From contig NZ_NOIF01000036.1 of assembly GCF_002265265.1 (NCBI RefSeq), positions 1 to 34,242 of the forward strand: a DNA stretch of 34,242 bases, given 5' to 3'. Shown one piece after another: positions 7,172-15,470 of the stretch. Each line of letters opens with the position of its first letter. The first letter of the stretch is position 1. Source of the DNA: Photobacterium sanguinicancri (lineage in GTDB: Bacteria > Pseudomonadota > Gammaproteobacteria > Enterobacterales > Vibrionaceae). The notes under the pieces are model-generated. The model was given only the letters and a program-made list of their open reading frames with translations, had not been told where the DNA came from and did not search any database. The position numbers and the translations under genes are program-made.

Positions 7172-9421
7172 TTATCTCAACGCATTAATAAGTAGCTTCT
7201 GGGTCATACGTTGTTCTAAGTTTTTGGGATCATCAAGGTGCATTCGTTTTAATAATTTGTGTTGTTCTTCTGTCGCCTTTCTTATTGTAAGTGATTGAGT
7301 TAGCGCTTTTATTTTACCCTTTGGTGTACTGACTTGTTTTTTTAGCTTTTTAAGTGCTTTGACAAGCTTTAGCTCTTCATCTGTAAAACTACAGCCGAAT
7401 GGGAAAGGGGTGAACCAATTGCGATCAGCATAAGGTGCTAAGAATGCATGGATCGATTCTGACGTATTATTGCTAAAGGCTGCCGGAATTTCATAATCCT
7501 TGGCAACTTTCCCTGCGGCTTTAGCTTGCTTAAGTAAACCTGGTTGGAAGCGAGAGTCTGCAATTTTGATAAGCTCTGTGTATACAACATGGTCAGGCTT
7601 ACCACGTAAATCCGCAATGCCGTATTCAGTCACAACAATATCACGAAGTTGGCGAGGGATTGTGGTATGTCCATAGTTGAACAAAATGTTGGACTGTAAT
7701 TTACCGTCACGGACACAAGTACTACGAATTTTGATAATAGAACGCGCACCGGGAAGTTGGTGTGATTGCGCGACAAAGTTATATTGGCCACCCACTCCGC
7801 TAACAACTTGGCCGTTGGCTAGCGCATCAGATACAACAGAGCCATCTAGCGTCACCATCATGGCTGAGTTAATAAAGCGAGCATGCTGACGTTGCACCTG
7901 CTTAAGCTGTTGGCTGCCTAGCATATGATCATAAAGATCATTAACGTAGTTCACACTGGTCATGCAGAAGTGCTTATGTTCTTCTTCGGTTAAATCACGT
8001 AATCCTTGATAAAACTCTTGAGGCCCAATGAAAAATGCACCATGCATAACCGTCCCGCCTTTAAGCTCATTGTTTAAGCAGAACTGACTGATTTCTTGTA
8101 GGCACTGAGCATCGTGTAAGTTGGCTGGTGTTTTTTGGCCATTTATATGTAGTACGCCGTTTTTATAAACAACACTCTCTTTAAACACGCCTAATTTAAT
8201 TAAGTAACTGACATCCGACTCGGTTAAATATTCAGAGATAAGTTGATGCTCACATAGCGTCAGTAAGGTGTCAGTAGAAACCTTAGTTGTAATTTTTTGT
8301 TTGTTTAGTAAGTGCTGTAGATTGATGTCTTCAAACACTTGGCGCTTCAAGATACCAGCATCGTAGAGGTGTAAAAATCCATCGACCATGAGTTCACTAC
8401 AACCGTATAAACCATGATTAAAAGGTGCTGTATCACCTACCAGCTGTGTGACAGGGAATCTTTCTTTTATTTGAAGTTGTTTAAGAATTTTCAGGTAGTC
8501 ATCGTTATGTTGGTGACGTAATAACGTACTATAAGTTAAGGCGCTACTTAATGAACCGATACCAACTTGAAGGGTACCATTGTCTTTTACTAACGTACTG
8601 GAATATAAGCCAATCAAATGATCTTCTGGCGAGATAGAAGTGTTTGGTGCGGCAAATATTGCATAGTCATGGTGCTGAGGTTTGCTATTTGCATCTAAAA
8701 CAAAATCGAACTCGTTAGCAGGAACTTCAGCATGGTTGTACATAAATGGCATGTTGGTATTGACTTCACCCACCACAGCTATCGCTTTTCCTTCCGCTTT
8801 TAACTTATCTAGTTCGGGTATTAAATCTAAGCCTAAATCTGAATTACTGCACAAACTGTAAGACGTTACACCGTCACTTGTTCTAGATGCCAGCAGTTGA
8901 GCGATAACATTTACACCTTTATCAATGAGATCGCGCACAGCATGGGTGTAGTTTGTGCTGGTATAATTTAACTGCTGTTTAGAATATAAGCAGCTTCCTG
9001 CTTTAAAGAAAAATTCACAGACAGTGACATTATCAGGCAAATTACCACTTCGGATATCTTGCATGTACTCAATATCTGGTACATCAGCAAATTCTCGCTC
9101 AACAAAAGGACCAAGAAATTGTTTTTCAAGGAATGACTTTCCTGTTGGCTTTTCAAGCGTGATGCCAGTTTCTATAGTCAGTGAGATCGAAGGATCTTTT
9201 TTCGCGCGTTGATAGATAGCGTTAACGAAAGTGATGGGCTTACCGATAGCAAGTGGGAGGCCTAAGATGATCTTTTTACCGACCTTAGCGATGACTTGAT
9301 CTACAAGATCATCATGGTGATCGAATACGATAGCTGGTGATTTAGATAGAGAGTCATGAGCGCCAGCCATGAGCGGAGTTAGATGAGCAGGATGCGTTTC
9401 AACAAGTTCAAGTACAGACAT
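7172..9421 (-). CDS. Acetyl-CoA hydrolase/CoA-transferase family protein, long form
   Basis: A 749-residue protein. The central and C-terminal parts carry the signatures of the acetyl-CoA hydrolase/transferase family (4-hydroxybutyrate or acetate CoA-transferase type): LQVGIGSLSSAL near 285, SGVGGQYNFV near 545 and VTEYGIADLRG near 606. It should move CoA between acids or hydrolyse acetyl-CoA in the cytoplasm. Usual members have about 430-550 residues. This one has an insert of roughly 150 residues between the GIG and GVGGQ motifs and a basic C-terminal tail (KALKKLKKQ onward), as in the long proteobacterial subgroup. AAGGA is 7 bases before the ATG. It is divergent from the wax-ester synthase-like gene; both handle acyl-CoA. 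Confidence 0.85.
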   Translation of the reverse strand: MSVLELVETHPAHLTPLMAGAHDSLSKSPAIVFDHHDDLVDQVIAKVGKKIILGLPLAIGKPITFVNAIYQRAKKDPSISLTIETGITLEKPTGKSFLEKQFLGPFVEREFADVPDIEYMQDIRSGNLPDNVTVCEFFFKAGSCLYSKQQLNYTSTNYTHAVRDLIDKGVNVIAQLLASRTSDGVTSYSLCSNSDLGLDLIPELDKLKAEGKAIAVVGEVNTNMPFMYNHAEVPANEFDFVLDANSKPQHHDYAIFAAPNTSISPEDHLIGLYSSTLVKDNGTLQVGIGSLSSALTYSTLLRHQHNDDYLKILKQLQIKERFPVTQLVGDTAPFNHGLYGCSELMVDGFLHLYDAGILKRQVFEDINLQHLLNKQKITTKVSTDTLLTLCEHQLISEYLTESDVSYLIKLGVFKESVVYKNGVLHINGQKTPANLHDAQCLQEISQFCLNNELKGGTVMHGAFFIGPQEFYQGLRDLTEEEHKHFCMTSVNYVNDLYDHMLGSQQLKQVQRQHARFINSAMMVTLDGSVVSDALANGQVVSGVGGQYNFVAQSHQLPGARSIIKIRSTCVRDGKLQSNILFNYGHTTIPRQLRDIVVTEYGIADLRGKPDHVVYTELIKIADSRFQPGLLKQAKAAGKVAKDYEIPAAFSNNTSESIHAFLAPYADRNWFTPFPFGCSFTDEELKLVKALKKLKKQVSTPKGKIKALTQSLTIRKATEEQHKLLKRMHLDDPKNLEQRMTQKLLINALR

Positions 9422-9878
9422 ATCACATTCCTTTGTTATCGATATAGGGATGACCCGCTAAATTGTATTGTTGTTAAATTGTTATTATTGGAGGAAAGAA
9501 TAGAGCATTCATTCTAGTTTTCGCCAATAACGTCATCTTTATGCAATATGTTGACTGTGGTCACATCCTTTTTGCACATAATGTTGACTAGATACCATTT
9601 TATCTTGGGTAAAAAGCATCATGGTTTTGTTTGTAAACAGTAGTACAGCAACGGTGCTGTAGGTCTTGGGAGTACTGAGTTAGGCGCGTTTTATTGGATG
9701 TATAAGCGATATAGATCACGTGGTGATTTATGTGTGGTTACACAGAGTCAATATTTCGCGATTTTAGATTGATTTTGTGATGCTGGCACTAGGCTGAGAA
9801 TGAAATTAGAAAGAATGATCTAATATTCATTGTTACCGTAAATGCAGTAATTTGTTATAGGAATAAAAAGGATCATTT
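9422..9878. other. Divergent promoter region between CoA-transferase and acyltransferase
   Basis: A 457-base gap holding the promoters of two divergent acyl-CoA genes. Visible: direct repeats ATGTTGACT at 9548-9556 and 9581-9589, 33 bases apart; TGTGGTCACA (9556-9565) between them; a near-palindrome ATCACGTGGTGAT (9715-9727); and TGTGTGGTTACACA near 9730, whose half-site spacing is 2 bases too short for CRP. No regulator can be named. Confidence 0.45.
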
Positions 9879-11564
9879 ATGCCGAGCTTATCGCTGTTGG
9901 ATTTTAGTTTTGTGGCCTTCGAGTCAGCGAAAACGCCTCTGCATGTTTCAGGGCTGATTATTCTAGAGCCGCCGAAAGAGGATGCGGCAAATTTTGCGCA
10001 AAATGTTTATGCGAGCTTTTTGCAAAAGCCGGATGCGTGCCAGCCTTTTAACTGGAAGCTGAATTGGAGCATGACAGGTAAACCCCGTTGGGATGTATTA
10101 CCTAAGATTAACATTGAAGATCATATCCACTTTACTATGTTGCCCGCTCCAGGTTGTGATGCGCAGTTACAAAAAGTAGCTGGTCGTATTCACGGTCAGG
10201 TTCTTGATCGCGCAAAACCGTTATGGGAAGTGTGGGTTATTGATGGGCTGGAAGGTAATCGTGTTGCTTTAATGATGAAAATGCATCATTCGGTTGTAGA
10301 CGGCATTCGTGCTAGTAAGTTATTCACCTCTAGTTGTTCACCAGATATAGAGGAGTCTTTCAATGGCCCATTATGGCAACATGACTTACGCAAAACATCC
10401 TCTCAGCGTAAGCAGGAAAGCCATCTAACTGACATGGTGATGAAAACAGTTACACAAGCATCAAAACAAATTTCTTTGCTACCATCTATGTTCCGTCTTG
10501 GTACTAAGCTTGCGATGAAAGCGGTTAATTTAGGGCATAGTGATTTAACCTTGCCTTTCTCTGCGCCGAAAACACCGTTTAATGCTAGCCCGCAGCGTAA
10601 TAGGGCGCTTAGCTTGGGGGACTTCTCCATCAAGCAAATTAAGCATTTACGTGCAATAACAGGTGCATCAATGAATGATGTGCTTTATACCGTTTCAGAT
10701 ATTGCACTGAATCGTTATTTGAACGATAGGGCTCTGCCATTACGTAAACCACTAGTCGCAATGATGCCGATTAATTTACGTAATAAAGACGAAAAGAATG
10801 CTGGGCATGGCAATAAAATGACCATTGGTAATGTGGAATTAGGCCGCCCGAATCTTACGCCATTACAGCGCTTAGAAGCGATTCAAACCGCCACCAATGA
10901 TCTAAAACGTGAGGCTTTGGCAATATCGCCAGATGCTTACATCAATTATTCTTTACTGATCAATGGTATTTCCCTGATAACGGGTAAGTTAGGGGTGAAT
11001 AACTATGTTCCAACGACAACTAACCTACTGATTTCAAATGTTCCTGGCGCTAAAGAACAGCTGTATTTCATGGGTGCGAAAGTGCTGCAACAATACCCTG
11101 TTTCTGTTTTAATGCCAGGACAAACGCTTAATATTACCTTCTTCAGTAATGGCGATACTATGTATTACTCCTTGGTTGCTTGTAACCAATCCTTGCCGGG
11201 ATTTGAAGTGATTGCAGATTACATGCAAGAAGCGTTTGAAGAACTGCAACGAGAGATCTTAGAAGCGGCTTGTTTTGAAGTCGGTGAACGAGTTGATAAG
11301 CCAACTAAAGAAGAGTTGGCTGTTGAAGTGGCAGTGTCTGCGGCACAACAGGCATTAACACCAGAAGACGATGGCTTTGAGCGATTATGGCAAGAAAAGC
11401 AGGATAAAGTTGCTGAGTTGGAAAAGCAGCTGGCAATGCTAACGTCTAAGTTATCTTCTCAAATTGAGATTGATCCAACCCTTGAAGCTGTTAATCAGGA
11501 ATTAGACGATGAATTGCCGACAACCGTTAAAACGGGTGAAGAATCACGTGTCGCGGAAGTGTAG
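9879..11564 (+). CDS. Wax ester synthase/diacylglycerol acyltransferase (WS/DGAT) family
   Basis: A 561-residue acyltransferase that in this family joins acyl-CoA to a fatty alcohol or diacylglycerol, making wax esters or triacylglycerol at the inner membrane. The active site HHSVVDG (136-142) matches HHxxxDG. Family landmarks are PLWEVWVIDGL (114-124), the NDVLYTVSD segment, AMMPINLR, and ISNVPGAKEQLYFMGA near 390. A member usually ends about residue 460; here about 95 more residues follow, acidic and with a predicted coiled coil (RLWQEKQDKVAELEKQLAML). AAGGA lies 7 bases before the ATG. Monocistronic, with two hairpins downstream. The real lipid product is unknown, since bacterial members are promiscuous. 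Confidence 0.9.
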   Translation: MPSLSLLDFSFVAFESAKTPLHVSGLIILEPPKEDAANFAQNVYASFLQKPDACQPFNWKLNWSMTGKPRWDVLPKINIEDHIHFTMLPAPGCDAQLQKVAGRIHGQVLDRAKPLWEVWVIDGLEGNRVALMMKMHHSVVDGIRASKLFTSSCSPDIEESFNGPLWQHDLRKTSSQRKQESHLTDMVMKTVTQASKQISLLPSMFRLGTKLAMKAVNLGHSDLTLPFSAPKTPFNASPQRNRALSLGDFSIKQIKHLRAITGASMNDVLYTVSDIALNRYLNDRALPLRKPLVAMMPINLRNKDEKNAGHGNKMTIGNVELGRPNLTPLQRLEAIQTATNDLKREALAISPDAYINYSLLINGISLITGKLGVNNYVPTTTNLLISNVPGAKEQLYFMGAKVLQQYPVSVLMPGQTLNITFFSNGDTMYYSLVACNQSLPGFEVIADYMQEAFEELQREILEAACFEVGERVDKPTKEELAVEVAVSAAQQALTPEDDGFERLWQEKQDKVAELEKQLAMLTSKLSSQIEIDPTLEAVNQELDDELPTTVKTGEESRVAEV

Positions 11565-11576
11565 ATAGGATATTAG

Positions 11577-11606
11577 AAGCACGCTCTTGAGTACGTGCTT
11601 TATTTA
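11577..11606 (+). terminator. Hairpin after WS/DGAT gene (first)
   Basis: AAGCACG (11577-11583) pairs with CGTGCTT (11594-11600), 7 bp with a 10-base loop, followed by TATTTATAAT. It starts 12 bases after the stop codon. Confidence 0.6.
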
Positions 11607-11671
11607 TAATAATGACTGAGCCCTTAATTGTTAAGAGGGTCAGTGTAAACCATCACTTTATTCTAGCGTTT

Positions 11672-11699
11672 GCCGTAGCTTTTGCTGCGGCTTTTTTTT
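11672..11699 (+). terminator. Strong intrinsic terminator (second)
   Basis: GCCGTAGC (11672-11679), loop TTTT, GCTGCGGC (11684-11691), then eight T. One T-G pair in an otherwise perfect 8-bp stem. A classic terminator, 107 bases after the WS/DGAT stop, probably a back-up for the weaker hairpin before it. Confidence 0.8.
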
Positions 11700-11727
11700 A
11701 CGTTTTATACTGTGAGACAGGGATGAA

Positions 11728-11752
11728 AAAGGAGCCTAATCGCTCCTTTCTC
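11728..11752 (-). terminator. Terminator of the persulfide reductase gene
   Basis: AAAGGAGC (11728-11735) and GCTCCTTT (11742-11749) form an 8-bp stem with a 6-base loop. On the minus strand the stem runs into TTCAT. It lies about 45 bases after the stop of the gene at 11795-13495. Confidence 0.65.
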
Positions 11753-11794
11753 GTAATGGTAAATCGTTGTTACCTGTTATATTGAAGCCTTAAC

Positions 11795-13495
11795 TTATTG
11801 CTTGGCTGTGATATAAGTACGGTAGCCACCAATCAAGTTTCGAGCTTTAAAGCCATTATTGACGAGCTGACGATAGGCCACATTACCGCGTAAACCGACC
11901 TGACAATAAATTATGATTTCTTTGTCTTTTGGTAGCTCATTCATGCGTTGGCGAAGTTGATCTACCGGAATATTCAGTGCGCCAGCAATATAGCCATTTT
12001 CCAGCTCAGCAGGATTACGAACATCCAGTAGTACTTGGTTATCCGTTAACTGGTCTATTTCGTTAAAGTGGATAGGTGTGGCATCCCCTTTAATGATGTT
12101 ATTGGCAACAAATGCTGCTTGGTTAATCACGTCTTTTGCGCTGCCATAAGGTGGTGCATAGGTGAGTTCTAAATGCTGAAGTTGTTCGACTGTCATTCCT
12201 GCACGCTGCGCAACAGCCATGATGTCGATGCGTTTATCGACACCGTCTTTACCCGCGGCTTGAGCCCCTAAGATCTTGCCTGTTTTCGGGTCAAATAACA
12301 TTTTGAAAGACACTATTTCAGCGCCGGGGTAGTAGCTAGCATGACTGGCAGTATGAACAAATACTTTTTCGTAATCTACGCCATCGCGTTGAAGTTGCTT
12401 TTCATTTTTACCCGTTGAAGCAATGGCTAAATCAAAAATCTTACAAATCGCAGTGCCTTGTGTGCCTTGATAGTTTTCGTTTCTGCCCATCATATTATCG
12501 GCAGCCATACGGCCTTGACGGTTAGCTGGACCTGCCAGTGGCACCATGGTTTGTTTGCCTGTTACGAAGTCAGTTTCTTCAATGGCATCACCCACGGCAT
12601 AAATAGCAGGGTCACTGGTTTGTAAGCTTGGTGTTGTCCAAATACCACCAAGTTCACCAATTTTAAGTCCTGAATCTGCTGCTAATGCCGTTTCAGGGCG
12701 AACACCTATCGCCATAATCAGTAGATCAGTATTTAACGATTCCCCATTGCTCAAAGAGAGGGTGAGGTGACCGTTAATGTGCTGATGTTGGGTATTTTCA
12801 CCTGCTTCGATACTGGCGATATGAGGCTCTGGTAGATACTCGACGCCAGTTAAGGCAACACCTAAACGTAGATCGACGCCATGAGCACGAATTTCGTTAT
12901 GGGCGAAACCTGCCATTTCTTTATCGACGGGTGTCATCACTTGATCGGCGAGTTCAAGTAGCGTGGTTTTAATACCGCGCTGGTGGAAGGCTTCCATCAT
13001 CTCTAGGCCAATAAAACCGCCTCCAACAACCGTTGCATGCTCAACGTTATTTGCTTCGATGGTTTGAAGAATTCGATCCATGTCTGGGATATTACGAAGA
13101 CTATGGGTGAGCGGGTTTTTTACACCGGGAATAGGCGGGACAATAGGACCCGCGCCAGGGCTTAACAAAAGGAAGTCATAGCTTTCAGTGTATTCGCTAT
13201 TTTCGAGTAGGTTTTTGACTGTTACTGTTTTTTCATCACGATTGATACTGATGACTTCATTCATTACACGAACATCAACATTGAAGCGTGCAAGGAAGCT
13301 AGCGGGGGTCTGGAGGAGGAGTTTACTGCGATCTTGGATATCACCACCAATATGGTATGGCAGACCACAATTGGCGAAAGAAACAAATTCACCACGTTCA
13401 AACATGATGATTTCAGCGTCTTCGCTTAGTCGACGAGCGCGAGCCGCCGCCGAGGCACCACCTGCGACACCGCCGATAATCACAATCTTAGTCAT
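11795..13495 (-). CDS. FAD-dependent CoA-disulfide/persulfide reductase with rhodanese domain
   Basis: The frame opens at a GTG at 13501, but AGGAG lies 5 bases before the ATG at 13495, which is preferred (566 residues). The N-terminal part is a pyridine nucleotide-disulfide oxidoreductase: FAD motif IIGGVAGG, redox Cys in FANCGLPYH, NAD(P)H motif VVGGGFIGLE, and a second FAD motif IYAVGDA. The last about 95 residues are a rhodanese domain with active Cys in IYCQVGLRG. Numbered from the chosen Met the cysteines are 43 and 531, the positions I recall for the Shewanella loihica NADH-dependent persulfide reductase Npsr. It should reduce CoA- or glutathione-persulfides in the cytoplasm, and it is divergent from YeeE/YedE sulfur-transport genes, which fits. 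Confidence 0.92.
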   Translation of the reverse strand: MTKIVIIGGVAGGASAAARARRLSEDAEIIMFERGEFVSFANCGLPYHIGGDIQDRSKLLLQTPASFLARFNVDVRVMNEVISINRDEKTVTVKNLLENSEYTESYDFLLLSPGAGPIVPPIPGVKNPLTHSLRNIPDMDRILQTIEANNVEHATVVGGGFIGLEMMEAFHQRGIKTTLLELADQVMTPVDKEMAGFAHNEIRAHGVDLRLGVALTGVEYLPEPHIASIEAGENTQHQHINGHLTLSLSNGESLNTDLLIMAIGVRPETALAADSGLKIGELGGIWTTPSLQTSDPAIYAVGDAIEETDFVTGKQTMVPLAGPANRQGRMAADNMMGRNENYQGTQGTAICKIFDLAIASTGKNEKQLQRDGVDYEKVFVHTASHASYYPGAEIVSFKMLFDPKTGKILGAQAAGKDGVDKRIDIMAVAQRAGMTVEQLQHLELTYAPPYGSAKDVINQAAFVANNIIKGDATPIHFNEIDQLTDNQVLLDVRNPAELENGYIAGALNIPVDQLRQRMNELPKDKEIIIYCQVGLRGNVAYRQLVNNGFKARNLIGGYRTYITAKQ

Positions 13496-13551
13496 ACTCA
13501 CTCCTGATATTGTTATTTTAACTTTCGTTATTAGTGAATCACTGTAAAACT

Positions 13552-13575
13552 TTAAATTAGCTTTGTCTAATTTAA
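13552..13575. promoter_or_regulatory. Inverted repeat 1 in sulfur-gene promoter
   Basis: TTAAATTAG (13552-13560), 6-base spacer, CTAATTTAA (13567-13575): perfect 9-bp arms. It lies in the divergent promoter between the persulfide reductase and YeeE/YedE genes. Its style suits an ArsR-family sulfur-sensing repressor such as BigR/SqrR/YgaV; that assignment is inference, and no such regulator gene is in the window. Confidence 0.6.
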
Positions 13576-13584
13576 TTTTAACTT

Positions 13585-13602
13585 AATTAGTGTTGACTAA
13601 TT
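13585..13602. promoter_or_regulatory. Inverted repeat 2 in sulfur-gene promoter
   Basis: AATTAGT (13585-13591), spacer GTTG, ACTAATT (13596-13602). Its centre is 30 bases from that of repeat 1, about three helical turns, and both share the ATTAG half-site. A TTGACT at 13593-13598 that could act as a -35 element for the plus-strand genes overlaps it, so a bound protein would block transcription. Confidence 0.58.
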
Positions 13603-13687
13603 TAAGGGGCAGGTTAAGCTATTTATTAGACAGGATATTGGCGAACGTAGGAAGCCAATAATAGGTACAGATGTAGAGGATGGTGAG

Positions 13688-14101
13688 ATGAGCGAGTTTC
13701 CATGGGATGCACTAAGAGGCGGAATGTTACTAGGGTTATCTGCTGCGTTATTATTGGTAATGAATGGTCGTATTGCAGGTATCAGCGGAATTCTATCGGG
13801 CTTACTAAAACCTCAGAAAGGGGAGTTTGGTTGGCGAGTCACTTTTATTATCGGCATGGTCGTTGCGAGCTTAATCGCGCCGATGCTGGGGTTTGAATTA
13901 CCACTCGACTTACCTGTTGCATCAATCCCTATGGTCGTTCTAGCTGGTTTGCTGGTGGGCATAGGCACCAAGCTCGGGAATGGTTGTACGAGTGGGCATG
14001 GTATTTGCGGAATGGGCCGTTTGTCTAAACGTTCCATTATTGCCACTTGTGTATTTATGGGGAGTGCGATCGCCACAACCTTCATTCGTCTTCATCTATA
14101 A
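13688..14101 (+). CDS. YeeE/YedE family protein, first half-transporter
   Basis: A 137-residue membrane protein with about 4 hydrophobic segments. It carries the family hallmark GNGCTSGHGICGMGRLSKRS (98-117) with Cys100 and Cys107. Full YeeE/YedE (TsuA-like) proteins are about 350 residues and import thiosulfate or related sulfur species, handing sulfur along conserved cysteines. Here the two halves are separate genes, as in PmpA/PmpB-type pairs. The stop is 9 bases before the second half. GAGG and GGTGAG lie upstream of the ATG. Divergent from the persulfide reductase, so it likely moves sulfane sulfur that the reductase handles; the direction and substrate are inferred. Confidence 0.88.
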   Translation: MSEFPWDALRGGMLLGLSAALLLVMNGRIAGISGILSGLLKPQKGEFGWRVTFIIGMVVASLIAPMLGFELPLDLPVASIPMVVLAGLLVGIGTKLGNGCTSGHGICGMGRLSKRSIIATCVFMGSAIATTFIRLHL

Positions 14102-14110
14102 GGGCTAAAT

Positions 14111-14560
14111 ATGTTGATTCAAACGATAGTTTCAAGCGTGATGTTTACGCGGCTCATGACATTGACCTCTGGTGTGCTTTTTGGTTTAGGCATGATGATC
14201 TCGGGTATGGTTGATCCTGTTAATGTTATCGGATTCTTAGATATAGCTGGCGATTGGAACCCAAGCCTGATGTTTGTCATGGGTGGCGCGCTTCTGGTTT
14301 TTATGCCGATCTATTTCTTGGTTATTCGTCACTTAGATAAACCTGTTTGTGACGGCGATTTTAAGGTGACAAAAAATAACACAGTGGATCCTAAGTTATT
14401 GACGGGCGCCGCACTTTTTGGGATTGGCTGGGGCATAGCGGGTGTTTGTCCTGGTCCTGCTGTAACGTCCTTGAGTGGCGGTAATATTACGATAATCGCT
14501 TTTACGCTGAGTATGCTGGTTGGTTTCTTTATTGTAGGAAAGATTGAATCACGACAGTAG
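14111..14560 (+). CDS. YeeE/YedE family protein, second half-transporter
   Basis: A 149-residue membrane protein with about 4 hydrophobic segments. The motif GWGIAGVCPGPA (106-117) with Cys113 is the second cysteine motif of YeeE/YedE transporters, and SGMVDPVNVIGFLD (31-44) is also typical. AGGG lies before the ATG, 9 bases after the stop of the first half, so the two are co-transcribed and probably form a heteromeric sulfur channel. A further polar Cys80 sits in the loop between segments. Confidence 0.88.
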   Translation: MLIQTIVSSVMFTRLMTLTSGVLFGLGMMISGMVDPVNVIGFLDIAGDWNPSLMFVMGGALLVFMPIYFLVIRHLDKPVCDGDFKVTKNNTVDPKLLTGAALFGIGWGIAGVCPGPAVTSLSGGNITIIAFTLSMLVGFFIVGKIESRQ

Positions 14561-14664
14561 AGTGTAGGTTAACGCTCAGAATCTCCTCATTTAATGCATT
14601 CTCTATTGAATCATTGCCAGATTTTGGTACAAAGGAATGAAGTCCCCAAGAGCAGGAGGCAAGG

Positions 14665-14907
14665 ATGACGATTGCCAATAAATTATTAAGTCCAGCGATC
14701 ATTGATCAGGCAAAAAAGGAAGGCGTACTGAATGCATTAGAAAGTGTTTATGCGAAAGCGCATTACGCTAGATTTAAGCGAGTGAAGTGGGGACGCGATT
14801 TTTTTGATGGGATTCAATTTGGTGATGGCAGCCTTATAGCGGTTAAACCAGGACAGTTTAACCGGTTAATGCTAGTGGCGATTGAATCTGATACAGCGCT
14901 GGCTTAA
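14665..14907 (+). CDS. Hypothetical 80-residue protein
   Basis: A small protein that I do not recognise. It has a very good ribosome site (AGGAGG, 5 bases before the ATG). The N-terminal half looks helical and basic (IIDQAKKEGVLNALESVYAK, then YARFKRVKWGRDFF); the C-terminal half (GDGSLIAVKPGQFNRLMLVA) looks like two or three strands. No cysteine, signal peptide or membrane segment. It follows the YeeE/YedE pair by 104 bases and is followed 34 bases later by a terminator, so it could be the last gene of that transcript or stand alone. Confidence 0.65.
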   Translation: MTIANKLLSPAIIDQAKKEGVLNALESVYAKAHYARFKRVKWGRDFFDGIQFGDGSLIAVKPGQFNRLMLVAIESDTALA

Positions 14908-14941
14908 AACACCTTAGGTGGTTTTGATAAAGTGCTAATTA

Positions 14942-14969
14942 GCCTCGTGATATCACACGGGGCTTTTTT
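14942..14969 (+). terminator. Intrinsic terminator after the 80-residue gene
   Basis: GCCTCGTG (14942-14949), loop ATATCA, CACGGGGC (14956-14963), then six T. 8-bp stem with one T-G pair. Confidence 0.8.
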
Positions 14970-14987
14970 ATATCCCGCAAACGCAAA

Positions 14988-15003
14988 TGTGATCTATGTC
15001 ACG
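14988..15003 (+). promoter_or_regulatory. CRP-type site upstream of leader ORF and permease
   Basis: TGTGATCTATGTCACG matches the CRP consensus TGTGA-N6-TCACA at 9 of 10 core positions. A weak -10-like AAATAG at 15025-15030 would place the site near -41, the class II position, but the start point is only a guess. It implies cAMP-dependent activation of the transcript carrying the leader ORF and the permease. Confidence 0.65.
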
Positions 15004-15177
15004 TTGCTGTGGTATAAAGCAAATAAATAGCACTCGTGTATTGTGCTTTGTTCTTTAGATTATTACTTTGCTTATTGACCGAACAAACAGCATTTTTCAC
15101 TGACCATGGAAAATACTGCATTGATGGCATAAGGAATGCCACCAATATGATAATGGACTGATCGTTTTAGGAGTACG

Positions 15178-15348
15178 ATGATGATTCACACCAATCTAGG
15201 GGCTATATTGCATATAGTGTCTGGTGATAAACAAAGAGCAGCCTTGCAAGGTTGTTCAGATAATTCACACCCCTCAATTTCTGCTACCTCTTTTATTGCT
15301 TTAGAGCGATTTAATCACTTCTCGTTTATGAAGCGCTTTTGCGCGTAA
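15178..15348 (+). CDS. 56-codon Phe-rich leader ORF upstream of aromatic amino acid permease
   Basis: The ORF starts at ATG 15178, directly followed by a second ATG at 15181. AGGAG lies 4 bases before the first and 7 before the second, one of the best ribosome sites in the window. The product starts MMIHTNLGAILHIVSG and has no membrane segment. Five of its last 18 residues are Phe (39, 45, 48, 50, 54), ending MKRFCA. GCGC-TTTT-GCGC (15333-15344), whose loop includes the last Phe codon, overlaps the 3' end, and TTAAGC-N8-GCTTAA (15359-15378) follows the stop. It ends 122 bases before the permease. This layout recalls tnaC or attenuator peptides, but no Trp or TnaC motif is present. Function inferred only. 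Confidence 0.5.
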   Translation: MMIHTNLGAILHIVSGDKQRAALQGCSDNSHPSISATSFIALERFNHFSFMKRFCA

Positions 15349-15470
15349 TTCAGATGGTTTAAGCAACCTATCGCTTAACAATGAATATTATCCCTATATG
15401 GCCAGTAACATCGACCAATGTATGCTGAAAATGGATAAAACGAGAATAAAAACGCTTTAAGGAACACACC

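Noticed and set aside
9730..9744. TGTGTGGTTACACA as a CRP site
   Set aside because: The half-sites are 6 bases apart rather than the 8 needed between TGTG and CACA.
15178..15348. Leader ORF as a true tnaC homologue
   Set aside because: It has no Trp and lacks the conserved Trp-Asp-Pro spacing of TnaC; only the gene layout is similar.
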